The notes under the pieces: generated by a model
What the model was told of the DNA's origin: nothing
Seen by the model: the letters and a program-made list of their open reading frames with translations, nothing else
Database searches by the model: none
From: Streptomyces sp. KL109B
GTDB lineage: Bacteria > Actinomycetota > Actinomycetes > Streptomycetales > Streptomycetaceae
Direction: 5' to 3'
DNA length: 64,000 nucleotides
Assembly: GCF_030766935.1 (NCBI RefSeq)
Contig: NZ_JASERL010000015.1
Coordinates: 186,001 to 250,000 of the forward strand
Translations under genes and position numbers: made by a program
Shown: one piece after another, positions 8,501 through 15,573 of the stretch
How the letters are laid out: every line of letters begins with the position of its first letter
Numbering within the stretch: the first letter of the stretch is position 1

Positions 8501-9588
8501 CCCGCCTCGACCGGCTGCGCGCCCTCGTCGCGGGTGTGATGGGGTTCGGCGCCGACCGTCTCGACCCCGATGTCCCGCTCACCGAACTCGGCCTCGACTC
8601 GCTCACGGCGGTCCGTATCCGGGCGGCGGTGGAGCGGGAGTTCGGGGCGGCGCCGGAGCCGGGGGTGCTGCTGCGGCAGGGGACGCTGCGCGGCGTGGCG
8701 ACCCTCCTCGACGACCCGCCGACCGCCGCCGCCCTCCCCGCCCTCGCCGTACTCCCCGACCCCGCCGAACTCCCCACGTACGGCACCCCCGGCCCCCTCT
8801 TGCGCACCTTCCCCGGCGACGGCCCCGGCACCCCGCTGTTCCTCGCCCACGCGGCGGGCGGCTCGTCCGACGTGTACGGGCGGCTCGCCGCGCGCCTCGA
8901 CGGGCAGCGCCCCGTGTTCGGCTTCGACCGGGTCGAGACGCCGGACGACGTACCGGGCCGCGCCGCCGAATTCGCCCGCCGGATACGCGAGTTGAAACCC
9001 GAAGGTCCGTGGGTCGTGGGCGGCTGGTCGTACGGCGGAGTCGTCGCGCACGAGGCGGCCCGCCTCCTGGCGCGGCACGGCGAGGTGCCCACGCTCGTCC
9101 TCATCGACTCGATCCTCCCGCTCCCGGCCCCGCCCACCCGCTCCCCGGCCGAGGACGCGCGGCGCCGCTTCGCGGACTTCGCGACGTACATCACCACCAC
9201 GTACGGCATCGAATTCGATCCGCCCTACGAGGAGTTGGGCACGCTGACGGACACCGCGCAGATCGACCTCGTGCTCAAGCTCCTGGAGCAGGCCGTCGAC
9301 CTGCCCGGCTCCGTGCTCGCGCACCAGCGCACCTCGTACCTGGACCTGCGCAGCGGCGAACGCCACACGCCGGGGCCGTACGCGGGCCGGGCGCTGCTCT
9401 TCCGTGCGACACGCCCCGCGCCCCACACGGTCCGCGACGCCCGCTACGAGCGCACGGACGACGCGCTCGGCTGGGACACGTACTGCCCCGACCTGACGGT
9501 CACCCCGCTCCCCGGCCACCACCTCGAACTCCTCGACCCACCCGTGGTGGACGCACTGGCCGCGGACATCACCCGAGCCCTCAACTGA
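5539..9588 (+). CDS. Pks13-like condensing synthase, ACP-KS-AT-ACP-TE
   Basis: A 1349-residue single-module synthase with five domains in the order of mycobacterial Pks13. The N-terminal carrier domain has Ser39 in 'DLGLTSRDAVAL' rather than the usual DSL, as in carriers loaded by FAALs. The ketosynthase (about 101-525) has Cys269 in 'DTACSSSLVAV', His401 in 'EAHGTGTPLGDP' and His441 in 'KTNLGHLEAAAG'. The acyltransferase has Ser714 ('GHSLGEIAAA'), Arg739 and the specificity motif GAGH (812-815). The second carrier has Ser1021 ('ELGLDSL'). The thioesterase has Ser1164 ('GWSYGG'), Asp1190 and His1327/1328. No ketoreductase or dehydratase is present, so the expected product is an alpha-branched beta-keto acyl chain released or transferred by the thioesterase. 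It is shorter than Pks13 (about 1730 residues). The GTG start overlaps the FAAL stop. Confidence 0.93.
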   Translation: MSAGQRVREVLVERLGAWYGVAADEVTDDRPFADLGLTSRDAVALTGLLGEAVGRRLPATQLWDTPTPGALVAALTGAGVPEEAASQEALQGQGATSRPGEPVAVVGVGCRFPGGADSPAAYWKLLTEGRDAVGTVPDGRWEPFVPPGGELPADLSRHGAFLPELADFDAEFFGIAADEAVALDPQQRLLLEVAREALDHAALPAPSLAGTRTGVFVGVSGTEYAHLTASDPRSVTPWTAPGGALSVAAGRLSYALDLRGPSLAVDTACSSSLVAVDHALRALRDGSCDTALAAGVNVLLSPAVTLGFQRAGALAGDGRCKAFDAAADGMVRGEGCGVVVLKRLADAERAGDRVLALLTGSAVNSDGRSNGLTAPNASAQRALLAQMHGSDGQLVDYVEAHGTGTPLGDPIEAGALGAVLGRGRSPELPLLIGSVKTNLGHLEAAAGIAGLIKTVLALHHDELPPQLHFTGPPEHVDLDALGLRVVDTPQPWPRYSGTATAGVSAFGFGGTNAHVALAQYPHPATADTERPPGQPAITLIDAPTDDRLRSQAGELADWLDSPESRGTELPDLARTLSGRTGRGRCRAAVVARDLPGTATALRRLATGAPDSRLVTATSARPTTGPVWVFSGYGSQWPGMARELLATEPVFAASLDRIAPALREHAGVDPRAATAPDADLSSPAVVMPVLYALQVALAELWRSYGVEPAAVVGHSLGEIAAAVVAGALDPGTGARIVAVRSRLLATLEGGAMAVADVPASDVADSARELETLNVAVHASPAQCVVTGSASDVDTFVARVTARGGFARGLPVTGAGHSPDVDPLLDEFAWELGAVPHGRPECRRYSTVLDDPRADDPYDTGYWLANLRRPVRFAQAVRAAAEDGHRVFVEVAPHPTQAHPLARTLEAVGGDAPLILPTLRRGTDDAVTFRSSLASLLVHGCPVPSAREILNPGGRIVDVPSPRWRHRRFWAGETPEPVAPVGDSAAAPVTRLDRLRALVAGVMGFGADRLDPDVPLTELGLDSLTAVRIRAAVEREFGAAPEPGVLLRQGTLRGVATLLDDPPTAAALPALAVLPDPAELPTYGTPGPLLRTFPGDGPGTPLFLAHAAGGSSDVYGRLAARLDGQRPVFGFDRVETPDDVPGRAAEFARRIRELKPEGPWVVGGWSYGGVVAHEAARLLARHGEVPTLVLIDSILPLPAPPTRSPAEDARRRFADFATYITTTYGIEFDPPYEELGTLTDTAQIDLVLKLLEQAVDLPGSVLAHQRTSYLDLRSGERHTPGPYAGRALLFRATRPAPHTVRDARYERTDDALGWDTYCPDLTVTPLPGHHLELLDPPVVDALAADITRALN

Positions 9589-9617
9589 CCTTGCCGCACC
9601 GGCCACTTGGAGCCGCA

Positions 9618-10658
9618 ATGCTCACTTCCCGACACCACCGAAGGCGCAGACGCACGCACACCCGCCTGACCGCCCTCGCCGCCACCGTCGCCCTCCTCGC
9701 CACCGGCGGCGCGCTCGGCGCCGCCACCGCGCACGGCGATCCCGCCACGACTGCGGCCACGACCACGGCCACGGCCACCGCCGAGGACGGCGCCCGGATC
9801 GTCGGCCAGAAGTGGCTCGACGAGCGGACCGTCGACCTGACGGTCCGCTCCCCCGCCGTCGGCGCCGACGTCCCCGTACGCGTCCTGCTCCCGGCCTCGT
9901 ACGCCGCCGCGCCCACCCGCGAACGCCCCGTCCTCTACCTCCTCCAGGGCGCGCACGACGACTACACGTCGTGGTCCCGCGAGACGGACGTCGAGGACTT
10001 CCTGGCCGGTCAGGACGTCATCACCGTCATGCCCTCCTCGGGGCCCACCGGCATCCCCACGGACTGGTGGAACCTCGGCCGCCGCTCGCCGGACTACGAG
10101 ACGTTCCAGGTGGACGAGGTGGCGCAACTGCTGCGCGGCGCGTTCCACGCGGGGCCGCGGCGGGCCGTCGCCGGGGTGTCCACCGGCGGCTACGGCGCGC
10201 TCGCCTTCGCGGCCCGCCACCCCGGCACCTTCGGGGCCGCGGCCTCGTACAGCGGGATCCTCGACACGACGGCGCTCGGCATGGTCACCGTCGTGAACGC
10301 GATCGTCGCCCGCGAACGCCAACTCCCCAGCACCCTCTGGGGAAACCCCCTGCTGCACCGTACGAACTGGACCGCCCACAACCCGTACGCCCTCGCCTCC
10401 CGGCTCAAGGACACACGCCTTTACGTCGCGCAGGGCAGCGGCATCCCCAGCGACGACTTCGGGAACCTCGAAGGCGCCGTCCTCGAAGGCACGTTGTGGG
10501 GGCAGGCGAAGAAGTTCACCGCGCGGCTCGACGCGCTGGGCGTGCCCGCGAAGACCCATCTCTACGGCGGGGGCTCGCACGCCTGGCCTTACTGGCAGCG
10601 GGAGTTCAAGGAGTCCTGGCCCACCCTCGCGGCCGGGCTCGGCCTGCCCCAGAACTGA
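9618..10658 (+). CDS. Secreted antigen-85-like esterase/acyltransferase
   Basis: A 346-residue alpha/beta hydrolase of the esterase family that includes the mycolyltransferases (antigen 85). A Sec-type signal peptide has five consecutive arginines (residues 8-12), a hydrophobic core and an alanine-rich end near residue 38. The nucleophile is Ser188 in 'AGVSTGGYGALAFA'. The C-terminal 'GGGSHAWPYWQREF' carries His321 in the setting of the antigen-85 catalytic histidine (HSWEYW). It starts 29 bases after the synthase stop, with TTGGAG upstream, so it belongs to the operon. By context it may transfer the acyl product to an extracellular acceptor or hydrolyse it; the real acceptor is unknown, and simple esterase activity is the alternative. 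Confidence 0.85.
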   Translation: MLTSRHHRRRRRTHTRLTALAATVALLATGGALGAATAHGDPATTAATTTATATAEDGARIVGQKWLDERTVDLTVRSPAVGADVPVRVLLPASYAAAPTRERPVLYLLQGAHDDYTSWSRETDVEDFLAGQDVITVMPSSGPTGIPTDWWNLGRRSPDYETFQVDEVAQLLRGAFHAGPRRAVAGVSTGGYGALAFAARHPGTFGAAASYSGILDTTALGMVTVVNAIVARERQLPSTLWGNPLLHRTNWTAHNPYALASRLKDTRLYVAQGSGIPSDDFGNLEGAVLEGTLWGQAKKFTARLDALGVPAKTHLYGGGSHAWPYWQREFKESWPTLAAGLGLPQN

Positions 10659-10690
10659 CCCGCCCCCTCCCCTACGTCGAAAGGCACGCC

Positions 10691-11977
10691 ATGGAACACG
10701 ATCCGCTCGCCGCCGCCGTGGTGGCGGGAGCCACCCCCGAAGAACTGTCCGCTCTGCCCGTGCCCGCCGACTACACGGCGGCGCATCTGCGGGCCGAGGA
10801 CGTCGACACGTTCGCCGGAGTCGACGACAAGGACGTCCGCAAGTCGATCCACGTCGGGCGAGTGCCGATGCCCGAACTCGCCCCCGACGAAGTGCTCGTG
10901 GCGGTCATGGCGAGCGGCATCAACTACAACACGGTGTGGTCGGCGATGTTCGAGCCGGTGCCGACCTTCGCCTTCCTGCGCCGGTTCGGGCGCGAGGGCG
11001 CGTGGGCGGCCCGCCACGACACACCTCAGCACGTCGTCGGCTCCGACGCGGCCGGTGTGGTGGTGCGGGCGGGCGCCGGGGTGCGGCGGTGGCGGGTCGG
11101 CGACCGGGTGGTGGTGTCGCCCGCGTACGTCGACGACGAGGAACCGGCGACGCACGCCGACGGCATGCTGGGCGCCGGCCAGTTGGCGTGGGGCTTCGAG
11201 ACGAACTTCGGCGGCCTCGCCCACTACTGCGTGGCCCGCGCCAGCCAACTCCTCCCCAAACCGGCCCACTTGACGTGGGAGGAGGCCGCGAGCAATCCGC
11301 TGTGCGCGGGCACGGCGTACCGGATGCTGGTGAGCGACCGGGGAGCCCGGATGAAACAGGGTGACGTGGTGCTGATCTGGGGCGCGGCGGGTGGACTCGG
11401 CGCGTACGCGGCCCAGTTGGTGCGCGGCGGTGGCGGCATCGCCGTCGGCGTCGTCAGCAGCGAGGAAAAGGCGGCGCGGGCGCGGGAGTTCGGCTGCCAC
11501 GTCGTGGTGAACCGGCACGAGATCGGGCTCGACGGTGGGGTTCCCGAGGACCCGTCCGTGCCGGGCCGCCGCCTCGGCAAGCTGATCAGGGCGGCCGTCG
11601 GCGAGGACCCGCACATCGTGTTCGAGCACGTGGGCCGGGCCACGTTCGGGGTGTCGGTGTACGTGGTGCGGCGCGGCGGGACCGTCGTGACGTGCGGGTC
11701 GACCAGCGGCTACCAGCACGAGTTCGACAACCGGTACCTGTGGATGCGGCTCAAGCGGGTCATCGGCAGCCACGGCGCCAACCTCGACGAACAGGCCGCC
11801 ACGCACCGCCTGTTGGAGCGCGGACTGCTGCGTCCCGCGCTCACGGCGACGTATCCGCTGGAGGAGACCGGGGAGGCGGCGCGCCTCGTGCAGCGCGGTC
11901 AACACACGGGGAAGGTGGGCGTGTTGGCGCTCGCGCCTGGCACCGGACTCGGCGCGGAAATTCCAGGGGTCAACTGA
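10691..11977 (+). CDS. ccr: Crotonyl-CoA carboxylase/reductase family enzyme
   Basis: Reductively carboxylates 2-enoyl-CoAs with NADPH and CO2, giving ethylmalonyl-CoA or longer alkylmalonyl-CoAs. The 428-residue medium-chain reductase has the family's 'GINYNTVW', 'GFETNFGG' and 'VLIWGAAGGLGAYAAQLV' (NADPH loop). The four residues known to hold CO2 in this family all seem present: Asn80, Phe169, Glu170 and His361 ('GSHGAN'), so true carboxylation rather than plain reduction is expected. It lies 32 bases after the esterase, last of the tight operon, and probably supplies the branched extender for the synthase acyltransferase. Whether it prefers crotonyl-CoA or a longer enoyl-CoA cannot be read directly. 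Confidence 0.93.
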   Translation: MEHDPLAAAVVAGATPEELSALPVPADYTAAHLRAEDVDTFAGVDDKDVRKSIHVGRVPMPELAPDEVLVAVMASGINYNTVWSAMFEPVPTFAFLRRFGREGAWAARHDTPQHVVGSDAAGVVVRAGAGVRRWRVGDRVVVSPAYVDDEEPATHADGMLGAGQLAWGFETNFGGLAHYCVARASQLLPKPAHLTWEEAASNPLCAGTAYRMLVSDRGARMKQGDVVLIWGAAGGLGAYAAQLVRGGGGIAVGVVSSEEKAARAREFGCHVVVNRHEIGLDGGVPEDPSVPGRRLGKLIRAAVGEDPHIVFEHVGRATFGVSVYVVRRGGTVVTCGSTSGYQHEFDNRYLWMRLKRVIGSHGANLDEQAATHRLLERGLLRPALTATYPLEETGEAARLVQRGQHTGKVGVLALAPGTGLGAEIPGVN

Positions 11978-12043
11978 CGGACGGTCGTGGCAGGATTCGC
12001 ACACCTGCACCACTGGAGCCGCTACACCCCAGGAGGCATCGCC

Positions 12044-13306
12044 TTGCTCTGGAGATCCGTCTTACGCGTCGTCGCCCTGCCCGCCGCCCTGTGCGCCGCC
12101 GTCCTCACCCAGGCGGGCCCCGCGCCCGCCGCCGCCCAAGCCGTGGGCACCGAGGCCGTGTTCAACAATCCCGGCGGCACCGCGGCCGAGCAGCAGGCCA
12201 TCGTGGTCCGGCAGGTCGAGCTGATCAACGGCGCCCCGGCGGGCTCCCGGATCCGGCTCGCGATGTTCTACGCGGACGACCCCACGGTCACGGACGCGCT
12301 GCTCGCGGCCCACGCGCGCGGGGTCTTTGTGCAGGCGATCTTCGACAGCACGGCCGTCGACATGGCCCCGTACCAGAGCCTGTCGAGCGCGCTGGGCGGC
12401 GACACCTCGAAGGCGTCGTGGGTGATGAACTGCGGGGCGGGGCGCGGCTGCATAGGCACCCGCACCCTCGGCTCCGTCGACGCCATCAACCACAACAAGT
12501 TCCTGCTCCTGTCCAGCACGCAGGGCACGCCGAACGTCGTCGTCCAGTCATCGGCGAATCTGCACAACGGCCGGGACGGCACGAAGGGCTGGAACAACGC
12601 CCTCGTCCTCGCCGGGAACGACGGCATGTACACCGCGTACAACGCCTACTTCGACGACCTGAAGTCCCGTACGGCCAACAACAATTACTACGACACGGGC
12701 CGTCCCCCGGTGACGTCCGGCAAGGCCAAGGCGCACTTCTATCCGCGCGCCGAGAGCAACGGCCAGCCGTACAACGACCCGTCCGAGGACACCGTCGCCA
12801 CTCTCCTCGACCACGTGGAGTGCTTCGGGAACAGCCAGGTGGGCACGCCCGACAACCACCGCACCCGAATACGCGTCGCCATGAACATCTTCAGCCGCCC
12901 CTACCTGGCGCAGCGCCTCGCCGCGCTCGACGCGGAGGGCTGCTACGTCGAGGTCTCGCAGAACTACAACCCGGCGAGCGCCCTGGAGCAGCAGTCGCTC
13001 TCGGCGCTGCTCGCGAAGACGTCCAGCGTGTACGGCGGCGTGATCGCCCGCTACTACTGCCAGGCCGACACCACCTGGATCCACGACAAGTACATCGCCG
13101 TGGAGGGCAAGTACTACGGCGTCCCGGACCGCAAGATCGTGTGGACGGGCAGCCACAACTGGAGCGGCAACTCGCTGCGGCAGAGCGACGAGACGATGCT
13201 CCAGCTTGAGGACGCGGCCGTGCACGACGCGTACGTCGCGAACTACAACAAGGTGCGGGCCGCGACCACGCACCAGCCGGCGAACGGCGCCACCCCGTCC
13301 TGCTGA
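12044..13306 (+). CDS. Secreted phospholipase-D-like protein with early TTA codon
   Basis: A 420-residue exported protein of the PLD superfamily. The start is a TTG at 12044, because AGGAGG lies 7 bases upstream (12031-12036); this places a signal peptide ('VVALPAALCAAVLTQ') directly at the front. Two HxK motifs are present: His150/Lys152 in 'INHNKFLLL' with a following 'QSSANLH', and His347/Lys349 in 'WIHDKYIAVEG' with 'WTGSHNWSG'. The aspartates of the classical HKD motif are replaced by Ser and Glu, as in several secreted PLDc_2 proteins. Codon 7 is TTA, the codon read by the developmental bldA tRNA in Streptomyces, next to a rare AGA at codon 4, so expression may be late. It follows the carboxylase/reductase by 66 bases, but a role in the same pathway is unproven. 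Confidence 0.88.
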   Translation: MLWRSVLRVVALPAALCAAVLTQAGPAPAAAQAVGTEAVFNNPGGTAAEQQAIVVRQVELINGAPAGSRIRLAMFYADDPTVTDALLAAHARGVFVQAIFDSTAVDMAPYQSLSSALGGDTSKASWVMNCGAGRGCIGTRTLGSVDAINHNKFLLLSSTQGTPNVVVQSSANLHNGRDGTKGWNNALVLAGNDGMYTAYNAYFDDLKSRTANNNYYDTGRPPVTSGKAKAHFYPRAESNGQPYNDPSEDTVATLLDHVECFGNSQVGTPDNHRTRIRVAMNIFSRPYLAQRLAALDAEGCYVEVSQNYNPASALEQQSLSALLAKTSSVYGGVIARYYCQADTTWIHDKYIAVEGKYYGVPDRKIVWTGSHNWSGNSLRQSDETMLQLEDAAVHDAYVANYNKVRAATTHQPANGATPSC

Positions 13307-13313
13307 GCCCCCG

Positions 13314-14024
13314 TCAGCGGCGAGTGGCCACGACGAGCCTGCACCGCGGGCTGCCGTCGGGCCGCTCGCCCAGCTCGGGCAGCGCGTACAGGGCGACGTC
13401 GAAGCCCGCGCGGTCCAACTCCCGCCGTACGTCGCCGAGTCGGAACGGCCGGTAGTACATGACGAACGGCGGCCGCCACACCGCGTTCCGCACCCGCATC
13501 ACGCCGTCGAAGCCGAGCATCGCCCAGTAGCCCGGCGAACCCGGACGTGCGGGCGCGGGCATCGGGAACGCGAACCGGCCGCCGGGGCGCAGCACTTGGC
13601 ACACCTCGGCGAACAGCCGGGGCCACTCGCGCGGCAGGAAGTGCCCGAACGCCCCGAAGCTCACCACCAGGTCGAAGGCCTCGCTGAACGGCAGCGCGAG
13701 CGCGTCCGCGCGCACATACCCGGCCCCCGGCTCGGCCTCCCGCGCGACCTCCAGCATCCCGCCGCTGAAGTCGACCCCGACGGCCCGCCCGGCCCCAGCC
13801 TCGCGCAGCACCCGCAGCCCGGCCCCGGTGCCGCAGCACAGGTCGAGCCCGGCGTCGTACGGGCCGAGCCCGGCGAGCCCGCGGCCCACCGCGTCGAGCA
13901 CGACGTCCGGGGTCCGGAAGGGCGTGCGGTCGAACTTCGGCGCCAGCAGGTCGTAGCCGCGCTCGACCGACGACATCGCCTGAACGGCCAGCTCGCGGAG
14001 GGTGGGACCCTGATCGGTGAACAT
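13314..14024 (-). CDS. SAM-dependent class I methyltransferase
   Basis: A 236-residue soluble methyltransferase. Motif I is 'GLDLCCGTGAGLRVL' (SAM loop), followed by 'AVGVDFSGGMLEVA', the acidic 'VRADALALPFSEAFDLVVS' and the post-motif 'EVCQVLRPGGRFAF'. The acceptor is not predictable; the fold resembles UbiE/menaquinone-type and small-molecule methyltransferases. A TATGCT box ends 8 bases before the ATG with no ribosome site, suggesting a leaderless mRNA. It converges with the phospholipase-D-like gene (7 bases between stops) and diverges from the Rho-like gene. Confidence 0.88.
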   Translation of the reverse strand: MFTDQGPTLRELAVQAMSSVERGYDLLAPKFDRTPFRTPDVVLDAVGRGLAGLGPYDAGLDLCCGTGAGLRVLREAGAGRAVGVDFSGGMLEVAREAEPGAGYVRADALALPFSEAFDLVVSFGAFGHFLPREWPRLFAEVCQVLRPGGRFAFPMPAPARPGSPGYWAMLGFDGVMRVRNAVWRPPFVMYYRPFRLGDVRRELDRAGFDVALYALPELGERPDGSPRCRLVVATRR

Positions 14025-14040
14025 GGCGGATCAGCATAGG

Positions 14041-14361
14041 CCCCTGCGTGCCCGGGCCCGGGTGGTACGCTCTTAGCGGTACACGTGCTCGCCCGTTCCG
14101 AGGCGCCGGTACCGAATCTCATCTCTCAGCGCTCGATGGTCGACCTTTCCGACGTCACCACTCAGCGCACATCACACCTGGTCAGCGGCTTCTGACGGGC
14201 TCTTCACCCGTGACCGCACCCACCAGGTTCTCCCCGGCCGCAGGGCGCGGCGCCCACGGCGCCGTACGCCCCCTGCCTCTCGCCGGATTCCCACCCCTTC
14301 CCTGCCTCTGCACGCCCGCCGCGCGAACGCGGCACGGCCCGCGAAAGGACCTGTGATCGCC
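14041..14361 (+). promoter_or_regulatory. Long leader of the Rho-like gene with a C-rich, G-poor tract
   Basis: About 320 bases separate the methyltransferase start from the Rho-like start. TACGCT at 14067-14072 could be a -10 element for the rightward transcript. From about 14266 to 14320 the RNA-like strand is strongly C-rich with few G and short pyrimidine runs (CCCCTGCCTCTC, CCCACCCCTTCCCTGCC), the composition of Rho-utilisation sites. Leaders of rho genes are often controlled by Rho-dependent attenuation, so autoregulation is a reasonable inference. No open frame of note was seen in it. Confidence 0.45.
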
Positions 14362-15522
14362 ATGACCACGGCCACCACCACGACGACCTCGAACACCACC
14401 ACCGACACACCACACCAAGAACCCGTCCGCGCCGCCGGCGTCCTCGACATCGGCGGGAACGGGCCCGGGTTCCTGCGCTCGGGCGACCTGATGCCCACGT
14501 CTCACGACGTCCAGGTGCCCGCCCACCTCGTGCGCCGACTCGGCCTGCGCAAGGGCGACTTGATCGAGGGCACCCGTGCCGCGAAGCCGCGCACGCTGAC
14601 CGCCGTCGAGACGGTCAACGGCGCCCCCGCCGAAGCGGTGGCCCGCCGCCCGCGCTTCGCCGACCTCACCCCGCTGCACCCCAGCGAGCGGCTGCGCCTC
14701 GAACACCCGGCCGCCGGGCTCGCCGGACGCGTCGTCGACCTGTTCACGCCGGTCGGCAAGGGGCAGCGCGGCCTGATCGTCGCCCCGCCCAGGACCGGCA
14801 AGACGGTGCTGCTGCAGCAGCTCGCCGCCGCGATCGCCGCGAACCACCCCGAGGTCCACCTCATGGTGCTGCTCGTCGACGAGCGCCCCGAAGAGGTCAC
14901 CGACATGCGCCGCTCCGTGCGCGGCGAGGTGTACGCCTCCACGTTCGACCGCCCGGCGAAGGCCCACATCGGGCTCGCCGAACTCGCCGTGGAGCGCGCC
15001 AAGCGCCTCACCGAGCAGGGCCGCGACGTGGTGATCCTCCTCGACTCCCTCACCCGCCTGTGCCGGGCGCACAACAACGCGGCGTCGTCCGGCGGCCGCA
15101 CCCTGTCCGGCGGCGTCGACGCGGCGGCGCTGCTCGGCCCGAAGCGGCTGTTCGGCGCGGCCCGGGACGCCGAGGAGGCCGGATCACTGACGGTCCTCGC
15201 CACCGCCCTCGTCGACACCGGCTCCCGCGCCGACGACTACTACTTCGAGGAGCTCAAGAGCACCGGCAACATGGAGCTGCGCCTCGACCGCACGCTCGCG
15301 CAGGCCCGCGTCCACCCGGCCGTCGACCTCACCCCTTCCGGCACCCGGCGCGAGGAACTCCTGCTGCCCGCCCCCGCGTTGGCGGTCTCCCGCGGGCTGC
15401 GGCGCGCCCTCCAGGGCCGGGACGGCACCTCCGGCTACGAGGCGCTGCTCGACAAGCTGCGCCAGACCCCGGACAACGCCGCCTTCCTGCGCCAGGCGCA
15501 CTCCACGGTGCCCGGCGCCTGA
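14362..15522 (+). CDS. Short Rho-like transcription termination factor
   Basis: A 386-residue Rho homologue made only of the cold-shock-like RNA-binding domain and the ATPase motor. The RNA-binding part shows 'GVLDIGGNGPGFLRSGDLM' and 'RRLGLRKGDLIEGT'. The motor has Walker A 'VAPPRTGKT' (Lys147), 'LLVDERPEEVTDMRRSV', Walker B 'VVILLDSLTRLCRAHN' and the R-loop 'ELKSTGNMELRLDR'. Main actinobacterial Rho proteins are about 600-700 residues and carry a large basic insertion after an N-terminal helical domain; both are missing, with only a Thr-rich start. It is probably a second, specialised Rho. The start is uncertain: ATG 14362 (AAAGGA 12 bases away) or GTG 14353 (3 bases away). Confidence 0.9.
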   Translation: MTTATTTTTSNTTTDTPHQEPVRAAGVLDIGGNGPGFLRSGDLMPTSHDVQVPAHLVRRLGLRKGDLIEGTRAAKPRTLTAVETVNGAPAEAVARRPRFADLTPLHPSERLRLEHPAAGLAGRVVDLFTPVGKGQRGLIVAPPRTGKTVLLQQLAAAIAANHPEVHLMVLLVDERPEEVTDMRRSVRGEVYASTFDRPAKAHIGLAELAVERAKRLTEQGRDVVILLDSLTRLCRAHNNAASSGGRTLSGGVDAAALLGPKRLFGAARDAEEAGSLTVLATALVDTGSRADDYYFEELKSTGNMELRLDRTLAQARVHPAVDLTPSGTRREELLLPAPALAVSRGLRRALQGRDGTSGYEALLDKLRQTPDNAAFLRQAHSTVPGA

Positions 15523-15534
15523 GCCCGCCCCCGG

Positions 15535-15573
15535 ATGCGTAATACTCGACGTATGAACGCGAGCATTACGCGT
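15535..15573. promoter_or_regulatory. Inverted repeat spanning the GNAT start, with a leaderless-type -10 box
   Basis: ATGCGTAATACTCG (15535-15548) and CGAGCATTACGCGT (15560-15573) are reverse complements at 12 of 14 positions. The ATG of the acetyltransferase (15553) lies in the 11-base centre, and TAATAC (15540-15545) ends 7 bases before it, so transcription probably begins at or next to the ATG. A protein bound here would block initiation; an RNA hairpin would hide the start codon. Confidence 0.55.

Noticed and set aside
5218..9618. Very long open frame on the minus strand opposite the synthase
   Set aside because: Low-complexity Arg/Gly/Val composition and no motif; it mirrors the high-GC third-position bias of the synthase gene on the plus strand.
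14182..15072. Minus-strand frame opposite the Rho-like gene
   Set aside because: The plus strand carries every Rho motif; the minus frame has none.
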